A stretch of 64,000 nt of DNA from Cryptomeria japonica (GCF_030272615.1 NC_081409.1:207435190-207499189), one strand, 5' to 3'; shown: positions 1 through 12,600, numbered from the stretch's first letter. The notes: a model not told the origin generated them from the sequence alone. Translations and numbers: made by a program.

Positions 1-1
1 T

Positions 2-1000
2 ATCTACTTGAAGTCTGAAGGAGATCAGATCCTGATCTGTGAGGTATTTGTTGATGACATTGTCTTTGGTGGAGATGACAAGATGAGTCATGAGTTTGCA
101 AATGAGATGAAGAAAGAGTTTGAGATGTCACTCATAGGGGAGATTAAGTTCTTCATTGGACTGCAGATTCAGTAGATGAAAGATGGAATCTTTATCACTC
201 AGTCCAAGTATGTCAAAGAGTTGTTGAAGACCTTTGGCATGGAAGATAGCAAACCGGTTGGTACACTGATAGTGACCAGTTGTAAACTATCCAAAGAGGA
301 TGACTCAGCATTGGTTGATGAGAAGGAATACCGATCAATGATTGGTAAGTTACATTATGTCGTGAATAGCAGATCAAATATTGCACATGCAGTTGGCATT
401 ACTGCAAGGTTCCAGAAAAGTCCAAGAGAATCCCACTTGGTTGCAGTCGAGCGGATTCTTAGGTATCTGAAGGGAACTATTGATTATGGATTGTGGTATC
501 CATATAGCAAGGATTTCAACTTGAAAGTGTTCACAGATGTTGATTGGGCTGGTAATGTAGGTGACCGAAAGAGCATAACCGGTGGTGCATTCTTTCTCGG
601 TGGTAGACTGGTCTCATGGATGAGTAAGAAGCAGAGTTGTATCTCTCAGTCTACAGCGGAAGCAAAGTATGTTGCAGCTTTCATGAACTGCACTCAAACA
701 ATTTGGATGAAGCATATATTAAATGGCTTCAAAGTTCCTGTATCTGAACCGGTAAGTATATTTTGTGACAATACTAGTGCAATTAACATCTCCAAGAATC
801 CGGTTTTACATTCTAGAACCAAGCACTTTGAGCTTAAGTATCATTTCTTGAGGGAAAAAGTTCAAAACAAAGAGATTGCACTGGAACATGTTTCCACTAA
901 GGAGCAGTTAGCAGACATATTCACCAAGCCTCTCCCAAAGGCTACATTTATGTACTTAAGAGGTGAATTAGGGGTGTTGCCCCTTCAGAAGGTGAACTAA
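2..1000 (+). pseudogene. Ty1/copia reverse transcriptase C-terminus and RNase H, 3' part of pol
   Basis: One frame runs from the window edge to the stop at 998-1000, broken only by a TAG at 173-175 in the context LQIQ*MKDG, where copia elements usually have a sense codon. The left part carries the reverse transcriptase metal-binding motif as FVDDIVFGG, so that site looks intact. Downstream come the conserved copia connection (YRSMIGKLHYV) and an RNase H domain with the Asp motif VFTDVDWAGN, DRKSITGGAFFLG and STAEAKYVA. The frame ends with the usual HVSTKEQLADIFTKPL tail. In the living element it would act in cytoplasmic virus-like particles. Gag, protease and integrase lie left of the window. 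The single nonsense codon makes this copy probably inactive but young. Confidence 0.93.
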
Positions 1001-1231
1001 AGGTATATGCTCCACATCAGTCAGGTATTGCAGAGTCAAATTTTTTTTGGATTGATGTGTTGAAGGATGCTACTCCTTAGGGGGAGCAGCATAATGGAAC
1101 AGGGAAGCTTGTGCCTCCATTTTAGCATTGTTGTCAAAGGGGGAGAAGAAGAGAAGCAGAGAAGATATCTCTAGAAATTATGGGAGAAGATGTGAAGCGG
1201 AGAGATATCTTTGTATATTGCCATCAATGCC

Positions 1232-1242
1232 AAAGGGGGAGA
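1232..1242 (+). other. polypurine tract of the copia element
   Basis: A purine run (aaagggggaga) stands one base before the TGTTGG start of the 3' LTR. This is the expected position for the plus-strand primer. Similar G-rich purine runs occur earlier in the untranslated 3' region (about 1079-1085 and 1138-1148), which is typical of copia elements with this LTR type. Confidence 0.75.
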
Positions 1243-1243
1243 T

Positions 1244-2758
1244 TGTTGGCATTATGTGAACCGGTATGAGGACATGATGACATTGTATGTTGTCATTGAT
1301 GTCACTATGTTGAAGAGGAGAGAACCGGTATATGTGAGAACCAGTATGTTACCAAGAACTGATATATGTGAGAACCGGTATAACACTGTGAATCGACATT
1401 TGTGCCAAAGTGAAGCGGTGTGTTTGTTTAAGGTGAACCGGCATGTGGTTATGGGAACCGGCACATGGAAGCTTTGTATGACTACTGGTTGGTAGTCTCA
1501 ACTTCAGGGTTTCCGGTTGAAGTGCCTCAAGCCTGTGTGACTCAATCGGTGACTTTGTATGATGAGTTAGCATTGTAATGAAGAACAGATCATGTTGCCA
1601 TGCCAGCCTTGTGCGCGTGAAGGATCTTGCATGAAGGAGATTGTTCCCATCTACCTTGGGAATGTGCAAAACCTGTAAATGGTGATAAAGTGTGATGGGT
1701 TATCAGCCGCTATGAAATCGGTGGAAAACGAACGATGGAGAACATCTTGAGATTGGTTCAAGACTGTTGCATTTAATGAAATGTGCTCAACAATCATGAT
1801 TGAACAATTTGAATTGCTTAACCTAACAGGTTTAGGGTTTAGGGTTTATGCTACCGACCTATCTGTTTCCTATAAGGTTGATGTTGTGTTTCTTTTTGAG
1901 GTTGTTGGCAAAAGTTGCATGTGTGTATCCAAGTGAAGGGATACGTGATTCTTGCCAGACCAGAAGAGAGAAGTAATACCTGTAGAGTGTGAGTGCAGAA
2001 GGTGAAGAGGAGCTAAAGCGGATCTGCATTGGCATTGAGTGTTGTTACCCAATCATTGTAATACCTGTTGATCTCTGACCACTTCAACAGTTGGGAAATC
2101 CCTTAACTGTGTAGCTTTAACTGGCTTGCTGTAAATCCTTTAATAGGGTGACTAAAAACCATTGAGTTCTTGAAATCCTCTAATAAGGTAACCTTTAACA
2201 GGGTTTGACCCTTAACCGAGTATTCTAGCCATCCCTTAACCGGGTGATCCCTAACAGGATCATTTCCAATAGAACCTATTGTATTAGTCTTTAACTGGAC
2301 AAGGCTCCTAACAGAGCAGACTTCTAAAGAGTTCAAAAATAGCTTGTGGGTATTCATCCCCACTGTAGTTTTTCTAAGTTGGGTTTCCACGTGAAAAATC
2401 TGTGTGTCATGTGTGGTGTTATTCATGTGATGGTTTGAGTAATTTGTGTCTGAAGGTAAATCATGTTGATCTAGCTGTTTATATATATTTGATGATAGAT
2501 TACCTGTTCATGCACTAGGGCGAAATTGAAATGAAGTATTAGATTGTATGAAAAGATAAGTGTCAACTGATTTATGCTTGTCTCAGTTATTCTGGGTTTT
2601 GCAGATTGTACTCTGTTTAAGAGCAGTGTTAATGTTTGTCTGTCAAAGCACAGTGTCTGCTGACAAACCAGTTTAGGATTGTGTTTTTGTCTGTACTGAT
2701 TCACCCCCCCCTCTTAGTACCAGTTTGGTACTATCCATTCATCATTGAGTTATCAACA
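1244..2758 (+). repeat. 3' LTR of copia element (about 1.5 kb)
   Basis: The LTR begins TGTTGGCATTATG and ends TTATCAACA, so its ends form the short inverted repeat TGTTG/CAACA. It follows the polypurine tract directly. Near the 3' end is the pyrimidine block ttcaccccccccctct that recurs in other LTRs of this window (30009-30961, 39951-41262 and, inverted, 22996-24188 and 62735 onward). Between about 2130 and 2320 a short motif close to CCTTAACAGGGT recurs every 20-40 bases. The 5' LTR is outside the window, so divergence and the target duplication cannot be checked. Confidence 0.88.
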
Positions 2759-4008
2759 CGTGCCACTTATAGAAAAGTAAAGATTTAACTATTTGTTTCT
2801 TTTTATAAAACATAATAAGAAAAGGACAAATGAATGAATTGTCGAACCAAACTCAAGAATATTATGGAAGCCCATGATGAATAGAAAGAGAGACAAAGTT
2901 CTACATAAAATATAGAGAATGGATGAAAAGATTTAAGATCAAATCTAAGAATGATACGCGATCCTTATTCAACAATAAATAGGTGAAATCAATAGTTCAT
3001 CATCCCAATAAGTGTTCAACTTCATATTTGAACTTCACAACATATTAGAACACAAAAACCCTAAAGAAATTCTATACTTATAACCCATTAAAATAATTAT
3101 ATGGTAAACTTTACAAAATTACCTAGCAATAAATACTAAATTTTCACACGATTTTTATGGGCATGCTGTTATTATTGTGTTATGTCAAACAATTCATGTA
3201 CAAAACTAGAGGTGAAATTTTCGAAGACATTATGTGTGCATTGGTTGTGGGTGAACATTCTTTTAAATAATTTTGTCAAACAAACCACTTGCTTTTTATA
3301 TGCCTTGCATAATACATGCATTTGTCAAATGGTCCATATGATTTGAAATTGTTTCTATATACAAGTTTTATTTGGTTTGCACTTTTAAATAATTTTGTCA
3401 AACAACTCACTTGCTTTTTATATGGCTTACATAATACGTGCATTTGTCAAATGGTCGATATGATTTGATCATGTTTCTATATACAAGAATTTTTTGCTTT
3501 TAGTTGCAAACCAAAAAGGCCATTCAAATGAGTTTATATGTCACCAATGCAACGAATAAAATCAACTTGTTCTATAGCACCTTTTGCAATGACTGTCCCT
3601 TTTGTATTTGTATTACTCCACAAATTCAACCACTAATGCAATGCTTCTAGTTGTACCATTATTAACTAAATGTTTGACATTTCCATTTGGAATGAGCTTT
3701 CACCATTTATAAAGCTATCCAATGCTAACAAATGGAGCATAAGGGTATCAAATGTGGTATGCTAGCCCCCTTTTTTAAGTAGGAACTTAACAAGCACACA
3801 AATCTTCAAGTTCACATATCATATTTAAAAAAAATATTATTATGTTCTAATTAGAAAATGGTTATATTGAATTTCAAAGGAAACCAAACATGATATATAG
3901 ATGATTAAGTATGGGGAAGTTGTTATGGACAAATATATTTTTTAATGAAAGAATTAATATTTGATGGTACCTTATTTATATTTTTCTGCTATACATGTCA
4001 ATAATCTA
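2759..4008. other. intergenic, no gene seen
   Basis: AT-rich sequence without a convincing coding frame. It contains a 122-bp tandem duplication (3261-3490, listed separately). The last part, from about 4009, is homologous to the first intron of the OMT gene at 44194-45523. Everything left of that point is unrelated to OMT and replaces exons 2 and 3. Confidence 0.7.
3261..3490. repeat. 122-bp tandem duplication, two diverged copies
   Basis: The block beginning ttttaaataattttgtcaaa at 3261 starts again at 3383. Both copies continue through acttgctttttatatg, catttgtcaaatggtc and gtttctatatacaag with scattered substitutions. Confidence 0.85.
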
Positions 4009-4095
4009 ACCATAGAGGAAATTGAAATTAATGCCACCCTCTAGGAATCTAAATACCAATTTTCTATAAGTTTAGAGATGGAGGAGGTTACTGAC

Positions 4096-4804
4096 CATGT
4101 ATGGGAGAAGCAGTCCTTATGACATGAGGAAGGTCGAAATTGATGCCATGAATGTGGGGATATTCTGCAACTATTACAGATAGTGCAGACCCTACCCCTC
4201 CTGCAACATCCACCACACTCTTCAAACTCTTAAACCCATCATAAATCTTCACCACATGAGCCATTAAAGGGCCAGTATTAGTAGCCATGCCCTCATTGAA
4301 AATCCTGTTTGCTTCGGGATTATGGCTGTTGTATTCAAATAAGCCCATGCCATTGGCTTTGGTGAATGCATGGCAGCCTTCTATGACAGAGTCATGAAGA
4401 TGTTGATAACCATCTACTATGCACTTTAGATTAATGGTCAAGACAGTGGGTGCACAGGATTGTTGGGCATCATTTTTCACCAGCAACTTAGAGATGCTGG
4501 TGAGGCCATATTTGAATTGGGGAGTGCCACCATAATCTATTGTGGTCTCTTCTGTGAAGACACTAATGGAAGCCAGAAGCCTCATGATTCTAAACAGGTA
4601 GTCGGTATGGGCAGGTTTGTTGGTGGAAGAAGAAATATGTGATGCAATTTGGTCCACAGAGAGGGGATTCTGACTACCATGGATGGCAATAATGTCAGGA
4701 ATATTAAGCAAAACAGCAGCTCGAAGGGCCATGGGCTTGGCTGCTGAAAGAATGATTTCATAGAGTTCGAGATGTGCTTCCATCGAAGACTTTGATGAAG
4801 CCAT
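4096..4804 (-). pseudogene. orphan first exon of a COMT-type O-methyltransferase
   Basis: The frame starts at the ATG at 4804 (MASSKSSMEAHLELYE) and runs 709 bp to a donor-like GT at 4094-4095, exactly the length of exon 1 in the full gene at 44194-45523. It encodes the N-terminal dimerisation region (about residues 1-110) and the first half of the methyltransferase fold, with the S-adenosylmethionine motif VVDVAGGVGSALSVIV. Intron homology to the full gene continues only to about 4009 and then stops. Exons 2 and 3, which carry the acidic SAM-binding loop and the catalytic histidine, are absent. The exon has no internal stop, so it is either a recent truncation or expressed as a short protein. 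I favour pseudogene because the catalytic half is missing. Confidence 0.88.
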
Positions 4805-5944
4805 AGTTGTCTCATCTATTACAAACTTTGTCAATTTCTAGAAAAGTCATGGACACTGAAACGTGGAACAACATTGAAATGTTGCCTATAATAAAATATC
4901 AAATTGTATATAATAATTACAGTAAACTGTTTAGCAATTCTAAAACGTGAGTGAAACTTTTTAAATATTTAATGTTTAAATATATTGTAAAATATTACTG
5001 TAAACTACTTTTTATCTTTTTAATATGTTAAAAGTCATTGCAGTGTCTTGGAAAATATAAAAGGAGCAAAACGTGGTTTAGCAGACTGGAGTGACTCTGA
5101 GGAAGCCATAGTTGTCTCATCAGCTACAGACTCTCAATTTGAGACGCCTCGCCAACTTGTGCAGTGCGGGCCACTTCCTCATTTTCCTTTTCCATGCTTA
5201 TCATCCTTTTTTCATGTCTCCAAGTTCTTATGATATATTGCTTTAGTATTTATATATATGATGTGAAATGACAGTTCAATTTTCCTCCTAATGATTTCTT
5301 TGCCCATTTCAGCATGTGGGTACCAGCAGGCTTAGCAATTTTTTAACTGAACTACCGAAAGTGGCTCAAATTTCATTTCAAATATACTACCTAAAGTGAT
5401 TATATAACATATTTTAAAGAAGTAAAATGTGTTTGTGACCTTTTTTTTGTTGTGTAAAATACTGTAAATAGTTATATTAAAATATTCTTTTTGAAATTGA
5501 GATTTTTCATATATATATATGTCTATCATTTTTGCAAACGTGGGATGATGTATTTGTCACATTCTCGTTAGAGAAAATATATAAATAAAATAACAGTCAA
5601 AACCAAGTAGCTACATTATAAGCCTACTGGGCAGACATTAATGGGTGTATGGTGCCAGCATGGGCACCACATGATGGTATGGGACTCCATAACCATTTCC
5701 AGCATTCCTCTAGCTTGCGCAATAAGGATAGGTTTCAAACAGATTATGGAGGACCACGATAAAAGCTTAAGGATGTAGAAATTTCATAGTATAGAGGTAA
5801 AAGGGCACAAAAAAGAGGAGGGTATGAATGGCCATCAAACCGTTCATGAGGGTAAAGGGATTGTAGATATGGGAAGGTGATGAAGGCAAAAGGAATGGGG
5901 AGAGAGATAGAGGGGGCGTTGGTAGAAAAAGTTGAGTAGGTAGT
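4805..5944. other. OMT upstream region and intergenic sequence
   Basis: From about 4925 to 5190 this matches, in inverted orientation, 54780-55160 (shared words such as tctaaaacgtgag, cgccaacttgtgcagtgcgg, gtgtcttg). The module is therefore an OMT-associated upstream sequence and not random intergenic DNA. Compared with the 45523 gene, the TATA-like CTATAAATT before the ATG reads CTAGAAATT here. From 5200 to 5944 I see no gene or repeat I can name. Confidence 0.6.
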
Positions 5945-6216
5945 GTGTGAATTAAAGAGTTCAGTACAACTCCAAATTTGTTTAGCGTTTAGGAGCTACA
6001 AAATGTTGCAAATAGATTTGTATTCATCAATTTGTTTTCAATTTTTGAGTTTCCATTTTTTTTAAAAAAAATTTTCAAAAGTAATCATCAAATTTATTAG
6101 AAGAAAATATTGTTAGTCTTCATTTTGTATTTGAGATTTTATTTGATTTGTCCATTTCCGACTGATTGGAAAAATAGTGTTGCAATCATTGTGTATTTGC
6201 ATTTTATATTTCTAAG
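5945..6216 (+). repeat. truncated 5' LTR of the copia element
   Basis: Homologous to the end of the 3' LTR (about 34270-34634), sharing tttgtttag.gtttaggagc, agaaaatattg..agtcttcatttt and tcattgtgtatttgcatttt. Homology begins only at about 5945. The first 400 or so bases of the LTR, including its TGTTGGAAAATTG start, are missing, so no target duplication can be read on this side. Confidence 0.8.
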
Positions 6217-6217
6217 C

Positions 6218-6229
6218 TGGTATTAGAGC
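6218..6229 (+). other. primer-binding site (initiator-Met tRNA type)
   Basis: TGGTATTAGAGC follows the 5' LTR and differs from the usual plant site TGGTATCAGAGC by one base. It fixes the orientation and the end of the 5' LTR. Confidence 0.8.
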
Positions 6230-6299
6230 TATTTGGCCCTAAATCCTTGTGAGTTGTGGAATTTTTTTTCGGGTATTGAGTTTTATTGTCTAGGAGACA

Positions 6300-7663
6300 T
6301 GGCTAGAGATGAAGGAAAGAGTTGGTAGTAGCCACCGTCCTTTTATGGACAAAGTTATAATGTTTGGGAAAATAAGCTGAAGATCATCATGGTTGCAAAC
6401 GATTTGTGGGAGCTTGTGGTCAATGGGTTTGTGGATACAACTGACCTAGCTCAATTTGCAACCCTCACAAACCACCAGAAGACCTAGCTGAGAGAAACAA
6501 GGATGAAAGATGCAAAGGCCTTAAGTCTGATTGAAGTAGTCTTGATAGAAACCATTTTCCCTATAATAGTAGTAGCTAAATATACCAAAAAAGCTTATAA
6601 AATCCTTCAAACAAGTTACAAGGGAATTGGCAAAGTCAGTTTGGTGAAGCTCCAAATGCTTCGCATTGATTTTGAGACTCTTCAAATGAAGGATATTGAG
6701 TCTATTTCAGACTTCCAAATTAGAGTCTCTAGTTTATTGAACTAGTTGAAGACAAATGGAGAAACCATGGAGGAACAAAGGATTGTGAAGAAGATCCTCA
6801 GTAGTTTGCCCTCTATATTTGATGCAATAGTGATTGCCATTGAAGAGGCTAATGAAATCTCTACATTGATGGTGGATGAGTTAATTGGCTCTCTTCAAAG
6901 CCATTAGCAATGCCTAAATAGGTCTACTACATCTTTTCAAGAGCAAGATTTCAAAGCTTAGACCAATGCAAGAGGAAGGGGGAAAATAAACAATGTTGTT
7001 AGGAGCTCAAGAGGAAGAGGTCGTGGAAACTCTGAGCAAGGAAGTGCTGGAGGAGATAGCTCAAGATGAGTTCAAAGCTATGAGGGAGTGAGAAGCTCTC
7101 AAACTGGCTCCAAGCAAGACAAGAAGAACAATAGTTAGAATCAGAGATATGACAAAAGCAATGACAAATACTATTATTATTATAAGTTTGGTCATTATGC
7201 TAGTGAGTGATAAGAGAAGCACAATAATCATCCAAGCAAAGTACAAATGTAGCTGATGTGAATGTGGATAAAGGTAATCAGTCCACAACCTTCATCATGT
7301 GCAACATTGGTGAAGAAGATAGCCCTAAGGTTTGGTATTTGGACAACGACTATAGTAACCATATGAGTGGTAGTGAAAGTTTATTTATTTTTCATTAATA
7401 AAAATTTAAAGTCTAAAATTAAGATGGGGAACAATATAATAGTTTCAATTGTGGGCAAAGGATCTATTATGATTTGCACCAAACAAGCTGACAAGAAAGA
7501 AATAGAAAATGTTTATTTTACCCCAGGTATTAAGCACAACTTGATGGGTGTTGGATAGCTAATCCAAAATGGATACAAATTATTGATGGAGAAGGGTGAA
7601 TGTGTCATTTTTGACAAAAATGGGAGTAAGAAAGTTATTGTAGTAGTTCAAATGATAAAAAAT
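6300..7663 (+). pseudogene. copia gag and protease remnant
   Basis: The frame opens MARDEGKSW near 6300 and continues as a copia Gag (UBN2-type): YNVWENKLKIIMVANDLWELV, then YKILQTSYKG and LQMKDIESISDFQIRVSSLLN, then an Arg/Gly-rich stretch. The zinc knuckle is decayed to YYYYKFGHYASE, with the cysteines lost. The protease motif, normally WYLDSGAS, reads WYLDNDYSNHMSG, so the D-S-G catalytic triplet is destroyed. Several in-frame stops occur (for example at 6743-6745 and 6907-6909). The hAT element cuts the frame at 7663/7664. Confidence 0.85.
7656..7663. repeat. 8-bp target-site duplication of the hAT element, left copy
   Basis: TAAAAAAT directly precedes the element end CTAGCTTACCGGG. The identical octamer follows the right end at 29810-29817. 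Eight bases is the duplication length expected for hAT transposases. Confidence 0.9.
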
Positions 7664-9451
7664 CTAGCTTACCGGGTTCGCCCCTAGACACCCCTGGTAC
7701 TGGTCCAGTTCGGTTCGGATCTGGTCTTGCCTTGGTTTGAATATCTCAGAGGTGGTTCAACCTGGCTCGAACCCGGGAGGACTAAGATCGAATCCGATCG
7801 AACCCAGGTTGAACCCGAGCGACCTAAAAAGCAATATTTTATGCAATTTTTTTTTTTTTTTTGGAATCCACTAGGTAAAAAGTGAATTTTATACCTTAAA
7901 AGTGACTTTTAAAACATAATATTGGTTCATTTCTCCTCATTTGTGTTGCAAACAAAATTTTTTTGACAATAGGTTGAAGAAATGGTGAACAAAGTTTGGC
8001 TTCCAAGATCAAATAGGAGGAGTTGAAGACTGATTTTTGAAGCTTCAACAAGTGTTGCAGCATCATTTCCATACATTTGCAAGATCCCATTGGCTACAAG
8101 AGGTAGGTTTTTTAACATGTTTTTCCAACTATTTTTGTTTCACAAATTGTCAAACATGAAACATTAATTATTTTTCATTATGTTGTTATTGTTTTTTAAT
8201 ATGTTTATGTTATTTCTTGCCATAGGAACTAGAATGCCATCTACCTCCTCCCCCATTGGCAATGAACAAACAATTATAAAACAAAGAAATAATCCAAATT
8301 CTCCCTTATGGAAGCATGTTGACATTATAAAACCACTTCCAAGAGCTGGGGGATTCCGTTGGAGATGCCAAGGATGTGGTATTGAACGTAATAGTTCATA
8401 TTATTGGGTGGTAGGCCATTTGTGTGGAATAAAAGGAAGAGGCATCAAAAAATGCCTTGAAAATGATGGTAAACCTATACAAGATGAGACAATGATGAAA
8501 TATATTAGAGAGCATGAGGAGGCAGAAGAGAGAGAAGCTCATAGATTTAATCAAACCACACCAAAGAAAACAAGGGGAATGAAAGCCCCATCTAATCCCG
8601 ATGTTGTAGTAGAAGACACCCCTTCTTTTCCACAAATGAACCTGAAAGTGAACCACCCTTGACATGCAAAAGAACAAAGGGACCTTTAGAAACAACATTT
8701 CAAAATGAGAGTTGGGACATTGCTAACCAAGATGTAGCAAGGTGCATATATGTAAATGGTTTGGCTTTCAATGTTGTTCGCTCCCCATATTGGAAGCAAA
8801 TGTTGAAAAGTGTTAATGAAGCTCCAAGAGGGTATAAGGGCACATGTTATGAGAAGGTATGTGGAACATTATTGGAGAAAGAGGTGAAGAGATTTGAAGA
8901 TGCATTGAAACCCATAAGGGATTCATGGGCTAAGATAGGTGTATCAATTGTTTCAGATGGGTGGAAATATTCTAAAATCATCCCTTGATCAATGTCATAG
9001 TTGTGTCCCTTAAAGGGGCAATGTTTTTGAAAGTTGTGGATTGTGAGGGCCAATTAAAATATGGCCAATTTATTGCATATATTCTCATCTCCGCCATTGA
9101 GTCAGTGGGACTCCGCAATGTTGTCCAAGTCATAACGAACAATGCAAAAAAATTGTAGAGTTGTTGGTTTGTTGGTTGAGGAATGCTATGATCACATCTT
9201 TTGGACACCTTGTGCGATACATTCACTCAATCTTATGCTACAAAGGATTAGAGATGTGTATGCAGAGGCTGAGGACATCCAAATGTTCATCATAAACCAC
9301 CACATGTCTCAAGGGATTTTTAGATCCTTTTCAAATTTGGAGCTATTGAAGGTAAGTGAAATAGTAATTTAATTTTACATTTTCTCATTTTTTTAATTTT
9401 CAATGTTCATACACTAATACATTTGGCCTAAAATTCTGATGAAGGTTTATG

Positions 9452-9630
9452 ACGGAGAAGGCATATTGTGACCAAATTTGTTTTTTTTTTGAAAAAATGT
9501 CTGCATTCGTCAGAATTCCGATGATAATTTAACATTTTATTTTTGCAGAGAAGGAATTGGCAATGAAATTTGTGTTTTTTTTGAAAAAGTGCTTGCGTTC
9601 GTCGAAATTCTGACAACAGCTAGCATTACT
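9452..9630. repeat. sub-terminal direct repeat of the CACTA element
   Basis: Two diverged copies of about 95 bases: a purine-rich gagaaggcat/gagaaggaat start, then caaatttg or gaaatttg with a T-run and gaaaaa, then gcattcgtcagaattccgatg or gcgttcgtcgaaattctgac. CACTA elements bind their own transposase at repeated sub-terminal motifs, so these are candidate sites. The CCGATG word recurs in the 3' array. Confidence 0.6.
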
Positions 9631-12600
9631 TAAAAAAAATAATAAAAAACCAAGTCATTTGATAAACATTAATCCTGCCTCTTCGTCCCGTCGACCTCTA
9701 CCATATTCACAAAAAATTGGGCATTACAAGGAGGGAAACGATTCTAGATTGCGGTGCCACCAAGATTCGGTTGAAGAAAGGTAGGGTAATCAACCAATTC
9801 ATTCATAGGATGTTTTCTTGAAGAAAAAATTGTTATGTTTGTGACAATGTGTCGAATTTGCTTTATGTAGTGATGAAATTGTTTGAATTTTACATAGGAG
9901 GTTGCATTTGTGTTGGTTGATGATCAAGTTTTATCTTTATTATAATGAATTTTCTTGCTCATAATTTTTTTTCCCTATCTCATATTCATTGTCTGGTAGA
10001 AAAATAGATAAATAAGATTGATTTGGATGGTTGAGCAAATGAAATGATCAATTATCCTCTTTATAGGCATAACCTCTTAGGGAAGACCCTAATTAAGGAG
10101 CGGGATGACCTAAACCTACGTGATCAAATGGGGAAGAACACAGATTGTGCCACTCTTGTATCTGACATCCGTTGAAAGTGGCCTGAACATAGGCTCTAGC
10201 TAAGGAGCTTACCTTGGGTATGAATGTTGGTATATATGGCTGTGATAGAAACTCCTTGCTGCGGGACCGTCAGACCACTATGTAGTGATCGAGTGCCATT
10301 TTTTGTCAGTGTTTTGGAAGGGAGGATAAGCATACCGTGATAGGAAGGTGGTATAAAATGGAAGCTGAGAGGTATAAGGTTATGAGGTGTGGGCTAGGAT
10401 AAGATAGGGAGGTAAGTGATAAAGGATGTAATGGTGAAAGAGTAAGATAGGATATGTTAGGGGTTTGGAAGGTAGGAAAGTGAATGGGGGGAGATAAAAG
10501 GATGTGAATGATGAAATGGGGTTAGGTAGGTGAAGTAAAAGTAAATGTGTATGAGGTTAAGGTTTAGGATAGGATGTAGGAAAGTGAAGGAGGTTAAGAG
10601 AGGGGATATGAAAGGTAGATGGAAGGTAATAATGATAGGAAATGAGGTAAAGGTTATGAGGTGTGGGTTAGAAAATAGGGTGTAGGAAATGGAAGGAAGG
10701 GTCATCCATGCCGTAGTGCTTCAAGAGGAGCACTTTAACATGAGGGACAAGAAGAGTCATTTCAAGCTGTAGTTTACCTTCTTAAACCTTCCCCCAACAC
10801 CAAACTCTTTACCAATCTCGCTAATGGACTAACTCAACTCACTATCAAATTGTGACAGTCAATGCAAGGTTTAGGACAGTAGTAATTAGGATCTTCTAAT
10901 TATGGTGGGGCCTAGCCAACATAGGGTTATATGAGGTAGGGGTAAGTTCAACAGTGATGTGTATTAGATTGTCATCAAAGTTTCTTGTTAGTGTTACTTT
11001 GTATCAACATTAACCACTTATTGTCATTTCATTATAATCAGTTTGTTATTCCTTATAAGAATTTGCAGTATGACCATAATTTGCATAACTTGAATCTGAT
11101 AGTATTATGTATTCTTGAGATTATGTGCAGATATATATATTTATATGTTATGTCTGGCAGTAACGTTATGTTATTTTAATGTTGTTTGAATAAATAGATA
11201 AAATTTACCTTCTTAACTTAAATGATATTAACTGTCATTGACTTGATTAAGAACATCTTAGTTTATATTCAATGATGCACAAATTTGAATTTAAATATGT
11301 ATATCATACTGGCTGATATATAATCTAATGCTAACTCTGGAAATTCATGCTTATACTTACTTGACACTGAACTTACCCTTGTCTTTATACCTGTTGGTAG
11401 ACTATCATTATTCATCTTGTATATGCTCTCTAAACTTGGGCATTAAGGTTGTCCTATGCATTATCACATGACTATTTTTTTTTGTTCTTAGGGTTGCCTA
11501 TTGCTCTAAACATGATTAGGATTTTACGCTATGTTGACTACCACCTTTAATGGACTTCCATCATGAAAACTTATTACTATTTCCCTCTTTGACTGTCACA
11601 AGATGACTAAAATGTTTGCATAGATCTACGACTAGTAAGATCCTTATATAGTTACTAGGAGTCATGTCAGAGACACATAAAAGCATGATACCCAAGTTAG
11701 TAATATCCTCTAATACTTAGTCATAGATCGCATTCTAACAACAAATAGAAGGTCATATCTTGGTAACCTAACTAGTCCATGAGTAGTAGCTCAAAATGTT
11801 ATCAAAGCTAGGCTAGGCTAGGAGCCCCAAGAACCTATAATGTGTCTTATAATGGGTGTAGAAAATAATCTACACTCAAGCCAACAATGGAATGGTAAGA
11901 AAGGGGGCAGTAGCTCAATGGTAGAGAAATTTATTAACAAATGGAATGCCTTAAGTTGGATTCCTAGCTATTTTATGAGTATTAGCTTAAAATTTTCATG
12001 CGTAAATAAAATCTACTCCCACTACCATAGATCCAACTTCCACCATTTCTCCTTCCACAACCTCTAGTCACCTTCATGTACCAAAGCCACTAGTGCCACA
12101 CCTTTAGTACTTACATCCTTCACTTACCATCCACCATATGGCCTATTTATCAAATTTATTTCTTCTACATGTAAAAGCCATATGCACAAAATGGAATGAC
12201 AAGGTATATTTAAAAGCCACATTCCACAACCTTTGCTAAAATCCTTTCTGCCAGTGCCAAAATGTGATGTTTGTAACAGGATGCGACATCCATCAAAGCA
12301 TAATAGAGATGAGATTTCTAACAAGATGGCAGATAAAACAATGCAGGAAAGCATCGATTAAAAATAAATACAAGATTGCAGTTTATAGAGTTAACTTCAT
12401 TTTGTCTTTTTGTAGCATTGAATTTCATAGTGTTTTAAAGAAGATATCATAGTTTTTCCAAAAAAATGTCAAAACCCTACCTAGTTTTTACCGAGAGGAG
12501 TAAATAATATATAGTTTGGTCTCCCATGCATATAAATTCACCCAAATGTGTGGGAAGGCCTTTGTTCACGCTATGTATCATATTATGTTGTGTGCAAGGA

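Noticed and set aside
4088-4834. Longer OMT start upstream of 4804 (frame extending to 4834)
   Set aside because: The extension begins at a TTG, not an ATG, and the other OMT copies start at the ATG equivalent to 4804.
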